Origin: a virus
Length of the DNA: 64,000 nucleotides
Virus record (IMG/VR): IMGVR_UViG_3300044994_000320
Location: 23,212-87,211 of that record
Reading direction: 5' to 3' (one strand)
In this document: positions 26,744 to 35,690 of the stretch, one piece after another
How the letters are laid out: each line of letters begins with the position of its first letter
Numbering within the stretch: position 1 is the stretch's first letter
Position numbers and translations under genes: made by a program
Notes under the pieces: generated by a model
Databases searched by the model: none
Seen by the model: only the letters and a program-made list of their open reading frames with translations
What the model was told of the DNA's origin: nothing

Positions 26744-28645
26744 ATGCCAATTTCGACTTTGAACCAAAGTCCCGGCGTGCTTTTAGAAGAAGTTCCTGCA
26801 GATGCGGTGGCGCCAGTCCTCGTATCTACCGGTGTTGGCGCAATGCTTTGCGTCACGGAAAAGGGGCCAATCGAAGCACGACAAGTAACCTCTTTCGGAG
26901 AATGGAAGAGGCTTTATGGCAGACAACTTCAAGATTTGGATTCAAACGCCAATCTTAAGTATTCTGCAAACCAGCAAGCCAAGAATTTTTTTCGCAACGG
27001 CGGAAGAGTTCTATGGACTAAGCGCGTCGTTCACTATACAGACATTACCGACGCAGCAACGATTACGGCTAAAAAATCCGCGGTTATTCTGCGCGACGGC
27101 GATGTAGCAGTTCCGGCTACAATCGGCGCCTCTGTTCAAAGCGTAGGCACTGGAACAGCGCACGTATCCAGTGGCACTTACACAGGGTTGTTTGATGCAA
27201 CTTATGTGATTACGTGCTTGACCGGCGGTTTGCTTAACGGTAGCGCAGCTACATTTCAAGTTTCGGCTATTGGGGGCGATGAACACGGAATTATTAGTTC
27301 TACAGTTACCCCAACAACCGGTGTTGCTTTTGCTGTCGGCACTAAAGGTGTCATGCTTACACTTACAAATGCTGGATCAGTATCGGTCGGTGACACTTTC
27401 AAGATTTCGGTAACCGCAAAAGGTAACCCAGTCCTTAAGGTAGAAGCTCGCTGGCATGGAGCATACGCTAACACAGACTTTGTTAACAACAAAGGCTTAG
27501 CTGTCTCTGTTTCCGCAGGCGCTATCAGTGGAACATACAAAATTACCGAATGGGTCGATGGGGTAGTTGGACGAACTTTCGACAATTTGCAAAATCAGCG
27601 CACTGACACTCTCGGAAATTTGCGCGCGGATTTCGCCGAGCTCGAAATAAACTCGCCAAGTGGGTCAGAAGAAATTCGAGTATCAGTTTTAGGGCCCACA
27701 AACCCTGTAACAGGTTTTGCAACCCCTATTCCGCTTGTTTCCGGTGACGACGGTCTCGTAGGACTCTCAAATTCAGATTATACTGGTGATTCTGATGCTG
27801 AGACAGGTATTCACGGATATAACACTGTGAAAGAAATCCTCGTTTTAGGATGCCCAGATAAAGAAAACGATATTACAGTCGTAAATGAACTTATCGCATG
27901 GGTCGAACGGTATCACCCCCGTAGCCACCTTGTGCACTCACTTCCTTACGACATCGGTTTTGATGGCGCGAAGGTGTATATGCCTATAACTTTGGCAAAG
28001 GACTCTTCTCGTTACTCCGCGTACTACCCATGGATTAAGACCGATGGAAACTGGGTTTCGCCTACTATGGCTATCGCTGGCCTATACATGGTCAACGACG
28101 CATTACCGCAGCGTGGTGTATGGTCATCCCCAGCAGGGACAGATTTGTCGTTTACTGGCGTAGAAGACATCGAAGTACGTATCGGCGATACTAAAGGCGG
28201 AGTGCTCAACGAAAACCGAGTAAATGTTTTGCGAATTATGCCAAATGCTGGACTCGTTATTTGGGGTAGTCGTACAGGTACGGTTTCACAACAAAAGTAC
28301 TTCCGGTTCATCGGCTCACGACGTAACACTAACTATGTCGCTATGTCTCTTGAAAAGTCGTCCGCTTTCGCTGCCCACCACGATACCGGCCCGGATTTGT
28401 GGAGAAAATTGACAAATACGTTCGAGTCTTTTTTATTCCGGCATTGGCGAGCAGGCGGTTTTAGAGGGCAGAGCAAGTCAGAAGCGTACTTCGTAAAAGT
28501 CGATGGTGAGATTAACCCACCGTCTAACGAAGAACAAGGCATTACGCGCAGCCAGGTCGGTATTTGGAATAAGAAAACAAACGAGTTCCTGATTATCGAA
28601 CTTTCGCAACTCGGTGGTGAAACCTCCGTAAGCGAAGGCGTGTAA
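26744..28645 (+). CDS. Contractile tail sheath protein
   Basis: The start matches the sheath family: SPGVLLEEVPADAV, then GVGAMLCVTEKGP. The conserved C-terminal part has GVWSSPAGTDLSFTG, VNVLRIMPNAGLVIWGSRT, and the terminal region that wraps neighbouring subunits. The middle carries an extra beta domain (about residues 110-235) not needed for contraction and shared with the 22890-23957 protein. At 633 residues it is long for the family because of this insertion. A strong AGGAGG precedes it, and the tube gene follows after 12 bases. Confidence 0.95.
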   Translation: MPISTLNQSPGVLLEEVPADAVAPVLVSTGVGAMLCVTEKGPIEARQVTSFGEWKRLYGRQLQDLDSNANLKYSANQQAKNFFRNGGRVLWTKRVVHYTDITDAATITAKKSAVILRDGDVAVPATIGASVQSVGTGTAHVSSGTYTGLFDATYVITCLTGGLLNGSAATFQVSAIGGDEHGIISSTVTPTTGVAFAVGTKGVMLTLTNAGSVSVGDTFKISVTAKGNPVLKVEARWHGAYANTDFVNNKGLAVSVSAGAISGTYKITEWVDGVVGRTFDNLQNQRTDTLGNLRADFAELEINSPSGSEEIRVSVLGPTNPVTGFATPIPLVSGDDGLVGLSNSDYTGDSDAETGIHGYNTVKEILVLGCPDKENDITVVNELIAWVERYHPRSHLVHSLPYDIGFDGAKVYMPITLAKDSSRYSAYYPWIKTDGNWVSPTMAIAGLYMVNDALPQRGVWSSPAGTDLSFTGVEDIEVRIGDTKGGVLNENRVNVLRIMPNAGLVIWGSRTGTVSQQKYFRFIGSRRNTNYVAMSLEKSSAFAAHHDTGPDLWRKLTNTFESFLFRHWRAGGFRGQSKSEAYFVKVDGEINPPSNEEQGITRSQVGIWNKKTNEFLIIELSQLGGETSVSEGV

Positions 28646-28657
28646 GGAGGTAGGTAC

Positions 28658-29140
28658 ATGCCAGCACCAGTAACATTTGCGAATGGATATTACGCGCCGA
28701 ACCCAGAAGTTCGTCACAAGTATCGCTTTCGCGTTTACGATAACGCAAATCAGCAAATCGGTTCGTTTACCGAGATTAACGGTTTGCAAAAAGAAACAGA
28801 GGTCGTTGAGTGGAGAACAGGTGATGATAATTTCACAAAAACTCTCCCCGGCGTCTCAAAACAAAGTCCGATTACACTGATCCGAGGCATTGACGATAAC
28901 TCATATTTTGAGCTATGGTATGAGCGTGTGTGGAGTCGTAATTCGGAACCATCCCGTCAATATAAGCGTGACTTGTACATCATTGTCTCCAATCGTGACG
29001 GCACTGACTACAAGCAGATTAACGTGTACGGAGCGTGGCCATCCAAGTATATTCTTGGAGACCTTAACGCCAAAGATTCTGCTCCATGGGTTGAAACATT
29101 AGAAATGCAGCACGATGGCTGGGATTCAGTCAATCTGTAA
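28658..29140 (+). CDS. Tail tube protein (T4 gp19-like)
   Basis: A 160-residue protein whose pattern fits the tube family: YRFRVYDNANQQIGSFTEING near the start (a strand, then G-x-F-x-E-x-x-G), a charged loop with W, and TLIRGIDDN (about 73-81). The C-terminal segment ends WVETLEMQHDGW. It polymerises into hexameric rings inside the sheath. Position immediately after the sheath and a strong AAGGAGG site confirm the call. Confidence 0.93.
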   Translation: MPAPVTFANGYYAPNPEVRHKYRFRVYDNANQQIGSFTEINGLQKETEVVEWRTGDDNFTKTLPGVSKQSPITLIRGIDDNSYFELWYERVWSRNSEPSRQYKRDLYIIVSNRDGTDYKQINVYGAWPSKYILGDLNAKDSAPWVETLEMQHDGWDSVNL

Positions 29141-29162
29141 GTTTCAGGAGGGTTGATTACAA

Positions 29163-29945
29163 ATGGCTAAAATGGAAGGTTGTCTTGAAAAAGAAGTTCC
29201 GCTCATGTTTCCGATAAAAAATTCGGAAGGGCAAGACATCAAAAAATTAACTGTAAGAGAAGTGGTAGGCTACGACGAAGAGCATGTCAATCAGCCGCAA
29301 ATAAGAAACGCGCCGGTCGAATATCTTGTGAATCTCGTCTGGCGCTGTTCTTACCCTACAGTAGAAGGAGTGTCTTTTAGCGAAGAAGATGCCGCTAAAT
29401 TGGCCGTCCCTGATAGAGATAATCTTGTAAACCAAATAGGGATTCTTTCTGTCGGAGATGATTATACTGTTGAATGGTCTTGTCGATTTTGCGGCGCTAA
29501 TAATACGGAAAAAAGAAAACGCTCAGAGCTTAAGGTGATCAATAAGCTAAAAGAAGGCGCTGTTGCAGCGCCTTTTAAGTTCAAAAAACCCTATGTTAAA
29601 AACATAGTCAAGGAAGACAAGAAAGAGACTTTGACGTACACAGAAGGCATGATCACTATTGTAAATAATAGTGAGCTTTCTCGTGAGCTTTACAAAAAAT
29701 TCGGGTCAGTGGATACGAACAACGGCGAAGTACGTTCGTATATCTATGCCCGATCTTGCCGTTACCCCGGTAAGCCAAATTTACAGATCACTGATTACCA
29801 GCGTATGACTAAGTCGCAGCGAGACGATATACAAGCTGCGTATGACGATTACGCGGTGTCTTTTGGGTACGGCAAAGAAAGCTCCTGCTTCAAATGCGGT
29901 AAAAGGCAAGAAGTTTTAGGGGCCCCAAGTTTTTTCTTCGCTTAA
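29163..29945 (+). CDS. Tail assembly chaperone, zero-frame product (260 aa)
   Basis: This gene lies between tube and tape measure, where tail assembly chaperones are encoded. It contains a split zinc ribbon: C107/C110 in CRFC and C242/C245 in CFKC. Similar cysteine pairs occur in chaperones of several myoviruses. The last codons hold a slippery heptamer, so a fraction of ribosomes should make a longer product (see the 29163-30148 entry). The zero-frame form stops at TAA 29943-29945. It is expected to coat the tape measure during tail assembly and not to stay in the virion. Confidence 0.75.
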   Translation: MAKMEGCLEKEVPLMFPIKNSEGQDIKKLTVREVVGYDEEHVNQPQIRNAPVEYLVNLVWRCSYPTVEGVSFSEEDAAKLAVPDRDNLVNQIGILSVGDDYTVEWSCRFCGANNTEKRKRSELKVINKLKEGAVAAPFKFKKPYVKNIVKEDKKETLTYTEGMITIVNNSELSRELYKKFGSVDTNNGEVRSYIYARSCRYPGKPNLQITDYQRMTKSQRDDIQAAYDDYAVSFGYGKESSCFKCGKRQEVLGAPSFFFA

Positions 29946-30148
29946 ACCTCTTCGATGAGAACCCAGACCCGACTGTCGAAGAGGGAGAGCATCACGCCTC
30001 GATCTATTATCAAGCGCTGATTTTAGGTCGATTTGTTGGGTGGAGTTGGCATGATACCATGTCAGTACCATCAAGGGTTCGGGCCGTTATGCTCGAAGTA
30101 GTAACGAAAAAATTTAAGGACCCAAAGGACGGTAAGTTACACCTATGA
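29163..30148 (+). CDS. Tail assembly chaperone, -1 frameshift fusion (328 aa)
   Basis: Slipping back one base after codon 258 opens a frame with no stop for 70 codons, beginning LRLNLFDENPDPTVEE and ending at TGA 30146-30148, which overlaps the tape measure ATG at 30145. The extension has no good start of its own but has normal protein composition with aromatics (YYQALILGRFVGWSW). This is the G/GT arrangement known from lambda and conserved across tailed phages. The coordinates span both frames, so translation requires the shift at 29936. Confidence 0.8.
29930..29984 (+). promoter_or_regulatory. Programmed -1 ribosomal frameshift signal
   Basis: T_TTT_TTC occupies 29930-29936 exactly in the zero frame. 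Ten bases later CCTCTTCGA (29947-29955) pairs perfectly with TCGAAGAGG (29976-29984), a nine-bp stem of the kind that stalls ribosomes. Heptamer, spacing and stem together make a complete signal. The zero-frame stop falls inside the spacer. Confidence 0.85.
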
Positions 30149-32874
30149 CCTCGACAGAGACATCCATTCTAGGCATCGTCGCTACGTTCAAAGACATGGC
30201 CTCTGCCGGTCTGGATAAGATGAGCGCTTCTTACAAGAATTTTACAAATCAAGTTAAAGGCGATGGCGGGAAGAGCTTCCGTCAAATATCCGAATCTGCG
30301 GACAATTTTTCAAAGAAAGCAGACAAGTTGGCACTAACCGCAGGTGTTGCTGCAGCAGGTACGGGTATGGCCTTTAATTCTTTAATCAAAGAGGCGCGCG
30401 AATTAGAGGCTGTCATGCTTAAGCTCGATATGTTTGGTGGTATTACAAAAGGCACCAAAGATTACGAAAAAGCAGAAGCCATGATTAAAAAATTTGGTGT
30501 AGATTCGGTTTTTACACTTAAAGAAGTAGGCGATGCTGTTACCGATTTTTTGAAACGCGGATATTCTCTTGAAAAAGCTGAATTTTTAGCTAAAGCTGCG
30601 GATAAGTTTGCAGTAATTTCTGGCGGAGAAATCACCATCGCCCAAGCCGCAAATTTTATGATTTCTGCAATCGACAAAGCCGGAATAGACATAAACAAGT
30701 TCTCTACTGATGGCGGTAAACAGATTAGCGAGCTAAGTTATGCTTTTGATATGATGGCAAAAAGTGCAGACATCGCCAAAATGGACATAAAAGACCTCCC
30801 TATTCTATTTAACTCTATGCGTCAGTCTATGCAAGAAACCGGCTCTACTATGAAAGACCCCAAAAAGTTTGCTGGTATGCTTGTCCAAGCTGGAATTGCC
30901 CAGAACCTCGGTATGCAGCCTGCCGAAGCAGGTCAGTTACTTGCAGCAACTTCAAGAAAATTTGCCGAGTTTGCTCGCACAGCCACTTTAGATAAACTGG
31001 GTGGTGGCAAATCTCGCGGAGGCCAAGCTCGAAATATCTTAAGTAGAATTTTTGGCACAAATGAAGAGTTGCGTAAGTGGATGACGGATGCAGATGGAAA
31101 TTTTCGCGATACAGGCGAGATGATTTTGGAGTTTAATCAACGTATTGATAAACTCGGGCTAAATAACGTAGAACGGCAAGGAGCTCTCGGCATGATTTTC
31201 GACATGCTGTCTAAACAGTCTTCGGCGAATTTTAGGTCTATAAAAGTAGAAGCCAGAGACGTGCTTTATGAAGTGGATAACATGGGAAGAAAAACGAATA
31301 AAGTCTTGTTTGACCCTACTGCGCACAAGAATTGGAGAAAAGACATAAAAGCTGCGGTATTGGAAGGAGCAGAAGCATACGCTTATCTACAGTTGCAAAT
31401 TCAAAATGCTTCTGGCTACCAAGATGTGCTTTATGATAAAGTGGTTAAAGGTTCAGAGTACACTAAAAAAGCTTTCGAAGGCGCTATTGGAACTATGAAA
31501 GCTGTTTATGGTAAGCCCGCGCTCGAAGTGTGGGATGCCCTATTAAATAAGATAGGCGCGTTTGCAACTTGGTTGACAAAGATAGGGGAAAACAATCCAG
31601 CTTTTGCAAAATTTGTATCGTATGGCTTTATGGCTGCCGCTGGATTTACTGCTTTACTCACGGTTTTAGGGGTTGTTGGTAGCGTACTCGGTAGAGGTTT
31701 TGCCATTATGACCGGAGGTCTTGCTTCGCTTCAAGCTCGTCTTGCGAGCGTAACTGGTGCTGAAACTGCGTTAGCCGCTAATTCAACTGCCACGGCAGCG
31801 GCCCTTACCCGGCAAAATCTATTGATGAACACTAAAGCCGCTACGTCTACCCGTTTGGCTTATTCGCTTCAAGGTGCGGCCATTGCCGAGACTACTCTTG
31901 CAAAAGCGTCTGCAGCTGGCATGGTTACTACCGGTGGTTTTAACCCCGGAGCGAGTATCCCAGTAGGTGTTGCCGGAAAAGGCAACATCTTAAAGCGTAT
32001 GTGGCAAGGTACTAAAGGCATGCTTAAAGGTGGTGGTCTTATCAGCGCTGCCGTAAGCTTGGCCCCAATGGCCGTTTCTGCTATGAGCGAAATACCTACT
32101 GCCAAAGGACTTACTCCTGACCAAACTGCTCAAGGTGCAACAGCCGAGAATATCGCCGCCGTTTCAGAGCAAAAAAAGCAAGAAATGCTTTCGCAGCTAC
32201 AGAATCACGGGTTTACTAAGGCGCAGGCTGAAGCCGAAGTCGCAAAATATAGCGCAGAGCATTTTGCTACGGCCGCAAAAAATGACATAGAAAAAGCCAA
32301 AAATGAGTGGACTATTGCTAAAGGTCTTGCCTCAGAAACATCTTCTACTGCAAGTACGGTTTTTGCTATTCTTGGTGGAGTTGTAGGTGCAGCTATCGGA
32401 TTTTTTGGTGGTGGCGTAGGCGCGGCTCCGGGAGCTATGGCTGGCATGGGCTTGGGTTCAGGTCTCGGCAGTTTCATAGGCGCAGCTATGGACAAGTACA
32501 ATCTCGATTGGAAGGACATTGCAATCGGCGCTATCCCGGGCTACGGCGCATACCACATCGGCAAAAAAATCATGGCAGGTCCAACAGGCTCCAGTGTTAC
32601 AGGATCAGATGTTGTTGGGCCGGTGCAAGGCCCCGTTCAGTTTAAGCCTGGCGACAATAAAGTTAATATAAATCTTGTTGTTCCGAAAGCTGACGAAGCT
32701 CGTATTGCCCAAGAAGTTCGTTCAGGTATTCAAAGCGATATGGCAAATGGCGAGTTAAATGTTCGCATAAATGGAACTTCTGTTTCCTCAGAAAGAAAAG
32801 GCAGTACGGCACCCTACGTATCTTCCTCGCCTCTATCGGCTGATAAGGCTGCGGCATTTCTAAGAGGCAGATAA
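30145..32874 (+). CDS. Tape measure protein
   Basis: This is the longest gene of the tail cluster (909 aa), placed right after the chaperone as expected. The TP901-like core covers about residues 85-300 (GDAVTDFLKRGYSLEKAEFLAKAA, helices with repeated Ala and Lys). Two hydrophobic regions, near 490-520 and 735-790, may insert in the host membrane during DNA ejection. At about 0.15 nm per residue of tape, the expected tail is in the range of 120-140 nm. The start overlaps the end of the frameshift product. Confidence 0.9.
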   Translation: MTSTETSILGIVATFKDMASAGLDKMSASYKNFTNQVKGDGGKSFRQISESADNFSKKADKLALTAGVAAAGTGMAFNSLIKEARELEAVMLKLDMFGGITKGTKDYEKAEAMIKKFGVDSVFTLKEVGDAVTDFLKRGYSLEKAEFLAKAADKFAVISGGEITIAQAANFMISAIDKAGIDINKFSTDGGKQISELSYAFDMMAKSADIAKMDIKDLPILFNSMRQSMQETGSTMKDPKKFAGMLVQAGIAQNLGMQPAEAGQLLAATSRKFAEFARTATLDKLGGGKSRGGQARNILSRIFGTNEELRKWMTDADGNFRDTGEMILEFNQRIDKLGLNNVERQGALGMIFDMLSKQSSANFRSIKVEARDVLYEVDNMGRKTNKVLFDPTAHKNWRKDIKAAVLEGAEAYAYLQLQIQNASGYQDVLYDKVVKGSEYTKKAFEGAIGTMKAVYGKPALEVWDALLNKIGAFATWLTKIGENNPAFAKFVSYGFMAAAGFTALLTVLGVVGSVLGRGFAIMTGGLASLQARLASVTGAETALAANSTATAAALTRQNLLMNTKAATSTRLAYSLQGAAIAETTLAKASAAGMVTTGGFNPGASIPVGVAGKGNILKRMWQGTKGMLKGGGLISAAVSLAPMAVSAMSEIPTAKGLTPDQTAQGATAENIAAVSEQKKQEMLSQLQNHGFTKAQAEAEVAKYSAEHFATAAKNDIEKAKNEWTIAKGLASETSSTASTVFAILGGVVGAAIGFFGGGVGAAPGAMAGMGLGSGLGSFIGAAMDKYNLDWKDIAIGAIPGYGAYHIGKKIMAGPTGSSVTGSDVVGPVQGPVQFKPGDNKVNINLVVPKADEARIAQEVRSGIQSDMANGELNVRINGTSVSSERKGSTAPYVSSSPLSADKAAAFLRGR

Positions 32875-32875
32875 A

Positions 32876-33619
32876 ATGACCAGCATTGTAACAGCCCTTT
32901 TAGGGTCTACTGCGCAAAAGAATTTCAAAGGATTTTTGTTTAGTTATGATAACATCCCCCCACTGTTCGTTAAATTTGGATGGAACCCTGAAACCTATAC
33001 GGATGATTGGCAGTCAGAATTTGCGGAGATAAAAACTCCTTTTTCCCGCGCGCCACGTTTAGTGTGGACTGGTAATTCCTCAAGAATCTTTACTTTCGGC
33101 CTACGTGCCGACCAAGATGCGCCTACATCTTGTTGGGATGGGTTTCTCAAGAGACAACAAGCTCTCGAAGCGGCAAAAGCAACTGGTAAAACAGGCGAAC
33201 AACTTCGCGCAGAAACTATCGCAAAAACTTCGGAGGTAAAAAGCGAAGAAGACGCTTCTATTGGCCCGGAAGGTATTGAAGTCTTAATTTCGGCCATGGA
33301 GCAGCTCAAGTTACCAAAAAGCCCGCTTATCACCGGCGCTTTAAGCTTGGCTGGCAGCTTCGGCCTCCTAAAAGGCGGCGCCGGTGCGTCAAACGCGGCA
33401 CCACCGAGGGCAATTTTAGGTCTGGGATGGGGAAAGTTCGTCCAAGGCTACGTTCGCAAGTGCACGCCAAAAATTGAAAAGCTGAATAGCGCCATGCGTC
33501 CAACACGTGTGCAGTTTGAGATTGAGTTTGTTGTTGAGCCCGGTACTCTTCTTCAATATGTGGAAGACATGGCACGTATTGCAAACAATTTTATCGGTCT
33601 GTCTAATTTTTGGAGCTAA
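32876..33619 (+). CDS. Tube-initiator / CIS tube-like baseplate protein (247 aa)
   Basis: The protein opens with a strand-rich domain including LFVKFGWNPETYTDDWQSEF. It has a flexible Ala/Lys/Glu-rich middle (about 95-130) and a C-terminal domain with PTRVQFEIEFVVEP, similar to the small tube-like proteins between tape measure and hub in contractile injection systems. Such proteins join the tube to the hub. The family assignment is moderate. Confidence 0.55.
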   Translation: MTSIVTALLGSTAQKNFKGFLFSYDNIPPLFVKFGWNPETYTDDWQSEFAEIKTPFSRAPRLVWTGNSSRIFTFGLRADQDAPTSCWDGFLKRQQALEAAKATGKTGEQLRAETIAKTSEVKSEEDASIGPEGIEVLISAMEQLKLPKSPLITGALSLAGSFGLLKGGAGASNAAPPRAILGLGWGKFVQGYVRKCTPKIEKLNSAMRPTRVQFEIEFVVEPGTLLQYVEDMARIANNFIGLSNFWS

Positions 33620-33621
33620 CA

Positions 33622-33900
33622 ATGATTTTGTTTGACCAAAATACTTCTGTCGTATTCTTTGGAAACGACGTAGTTCGTATTCGTGAATTCCGTTCTCGCC
33701 TGAATTTGTCAGACGACCAAAAAGTGCATGTAACAATGCCACTAGAAAATTACAAGCGCCTTGATTTACAAGCCGCCGCGCTCTACGGTGATATATCCAT
33801 GACCGACCTTCTTTTAGAATTTACTGATAAGCCATATTTCGAGTGGGGTGTTAATGAAGCTATTATTGCTGTCAGCCCTCAGTACGCTGTTATTTTTTAA
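33622..33900 (+). CDS. Small baseplate protein, gpX/gp53-like position (92 aa)
   Basis: The start ATG 33622 follows GGAG in the end of the upstream gene. The sequence LDLQAAALYGDISMTDLLLEFTD, followed by a short strand region, is reminiscent of LysM-like gpX or gp53 wedge proteins that lie next to the hub gene. No peptidoglycan-binding residues can be assigned with confidence. Confidence 0.5.
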   Translation: MILFDQNTSVVFFGNDVVRIREFRSRLNLSDDQKVHVTMPLENYKRLDLQAAALYGDISMTDLLLEFTDKPYFEWGVNEAIIAVSPQYAVIF

Positions 33901-33904
33901 GTGT

Positions 33905-35689
33905 ATGAATCCTTCCGTAAGCAGCTTACTCGACAAAGTCCTTTACGATAAAAATTCCGCTTTCTACGACATCGAGTTCACAGACATCGACGGTAATGAG
34001 CAACCATTCAGCACTTTCGTAGAACGTTTCTTTTCGAAAACTCTTCGAGATCGTGTTGAGAGCATCGAAATTACAGATCAGATTAACGGCCCAAACTCAG
34101 CCGTAATTGTTTTTTCCGGGCTTTCAAGAAATGAAGCAGATAGCCCTTTTTTCGATGAAATGAATTTGACTTATGTAAAAGTAAAAGTCGGATACTACTA
34201 TACTGCAGCGCCTGTGCCAGCTTCACGACAATTATTTGAGGGTTTGCTGTACAATATCGAATGGGATTATCGCGAAACAGGTATCGTGGCAATTTGCCAT
34301 TTCGTAGAGAAACTTTACGATGTTTTTGATCAACCTTTTAGCGAATTTGCGAGTCTCGTTTCTGACAAAGAAACAAAAAATCAATCTGTTACTGTTGTTG
34401 AATTTCTTACGCGCGTGGCTAAAAAAGAGAATTTCAATTTCGTTTCGTATGTCGTGGATAATGAAAATCAGCCCGTGAAGTCTTTTTATGAGGCGCCGTA
34501 TAAGCCATCTATGTCTGCAAAAGCTACGCTCATGGATTACATAAAAGACGTTGTTAAGAGGTATCATACCGGTTATTTAGTTAAAGAGAACTTTTTGTAT
34601 ATCGGTCACCCAGATACTCCTATTGACGCTTCAAAAGTTTTTGTGTACGGGGTTAATCAAGATTTTTCAGTAGGTGGAGTCAGCTTACCTATTCCACTTG
34701 GGCCCCCAACTTCCGGGTTAAATAAGGAAAACGAAGAATTAAGCCCTAATGAAAAAAAGCGCCTCGCAGCTTTTGTAGAAGACCATTTTGAAAAGATACA
34801 GATTCAGTACAGAGACCCAAAAGACGTGTATAGAAATAACTTTGTGGCTATTGTTGGAGAAGACAACGGCTTTCCCGTTCTCAAAAAAATCAGCCAACTA
34901 GCAAAAGATGCGACGTTCTCTCAGAAAGCAATAAAAAAAGGATTAAAGAAAGAAGCCAAGAAAAGGCTAAAAGGCGAATCTAAGTCTTCTTTTTTTGTCG
35001 AGACTCCTGGTGTTAGCGTAGGCAAAAAAGGAGTTACACGTGCGCAGTTAAAAAAAGCCCACGCAGAAAAAGGTAAAAAAATTGAAGCGGCCCAAGAGTC
35101 GGTCGACTCTTATGTTCTGCATAATCCTACGCAGGTCTCTGGAACGGTAAAAGATGCGCAAGAAAAAGCGCTTCTCGATATCAGGAAAAAAATGCTCCAG
35201 CAGCTTGTATGTATAGTTACCGGTTGTCCAGGCGATAACGCCTTCGGAACTCCGTTTGCGTTTACCGTTTTAGGGTTGGCTAAAATCCATCAGGGAAAAT
35301 ACAGTGCAGTAAAAGTCGTACATCGCATTGATACCTCTCAAGGGTACTCTATGGATATTCACGGAGTAAAATTTAGGCATTTCGCGGTAGATGCGGTCAT
35401 AGACAAAGCCCTGCCTCCAAAGCCTACGGCTCCTCCAGGCCCTAAGCCAAAAGAAAGATACGTCTATCGAATTAAAAGATTCAATGGTCATGTCATTTCT
35501 CACCACAAGGTAGAGTCCAAGGCTGTATCTGACGCAAAGCACCGTCTACTTAAAGCCGAACTCAACCTTGATGACGCTTTTCAGTTTGAGGAGATATACA
35601 AAGAAGATCTTGCCACAGTTCGTGGAGAGGGCCACCAAACCCCACAGTTCGAGACAGTCCCAGCGGGGACACCTAGAACCCCATTTTAG
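33905..35689 (+). CDS. Baseplate hub protein (gpD / gp27-like)
   Basis: I start it at ATG 33905, just after the upstream stop, giving 594 residues beginning MNPSVSSLLDKV. A longer reading from GTG 33848 would add a signal-peptide-like leader encoded out of frame within the upstream gene, which is unlikely for a baseplate protein. The N-terminal ~220 residues show the beta-barrel pattern of late control D-type hubs. A Lys-rich insertion spans about 350-420 and a Pro-rich linker about 520-535. It lies before the OB-fold spike gene, as hub genes usually do. Confidence 0.75.
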   Translation: MNPSVSSLLDKVLYDKNSAFYDIEFTDIDGNEQPFSTFVERFFSKTLRDRVESIEITDQINGPNSAVIVFSGLSRNEADSPFFDEMNLTYVKVKVGYYYTAAPVPASRQLFEGLLYNIEWDYRETGIVAICHFVEKLYDVFDQPFSEFASLVSDKETKNQSVTVVEFLTRVAKKENFNFVSYVVDNENQPVKSFYEAPYKPSMSAKATLMDYIKDVVKRYHTGYLVKENFLYIGHPDTPIDASKVFVYGVNQDFSVGGVSLPIPLGPPTSGLNKENEELSPNEKKRLAAFVEDHFEKIQIQYRDPKDVYRNNFVAIVGEDNGFPVLKKISQLAKDATFSQKAIKKGLKKEAKKRLKGESKSSFFVETPGVSVGKKGVTRAQLKKAHAEKGKKIEAAQESVDSYVLHNPTQVSGTVKDAQEKALLDIRKKMLQQLVCIVTGCPGDNAFGTPFAFTVLGLAKIHQGKYSAVKVVHRIDTSQGYSMDIHGVKFRHFAVDAVIDKALPPKPTAPPGPKPKERYVYRIKRFNGHVISHHKVESKAVSDAKHRLLKAELNLDDAFQFEEIYKEDLATVRGEGHQTPQFETVPAGTPRTPF

Positions 35690-35690
35690 T

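Noticed and set aside
33848-33904. Longer start for the hub protein with a lipoprotein-like leader
   Set aside because: The extension overlaps the end of another gene in a different frame and would put a secretion signal on a baseplate protein; ATG 33905 is simpler.
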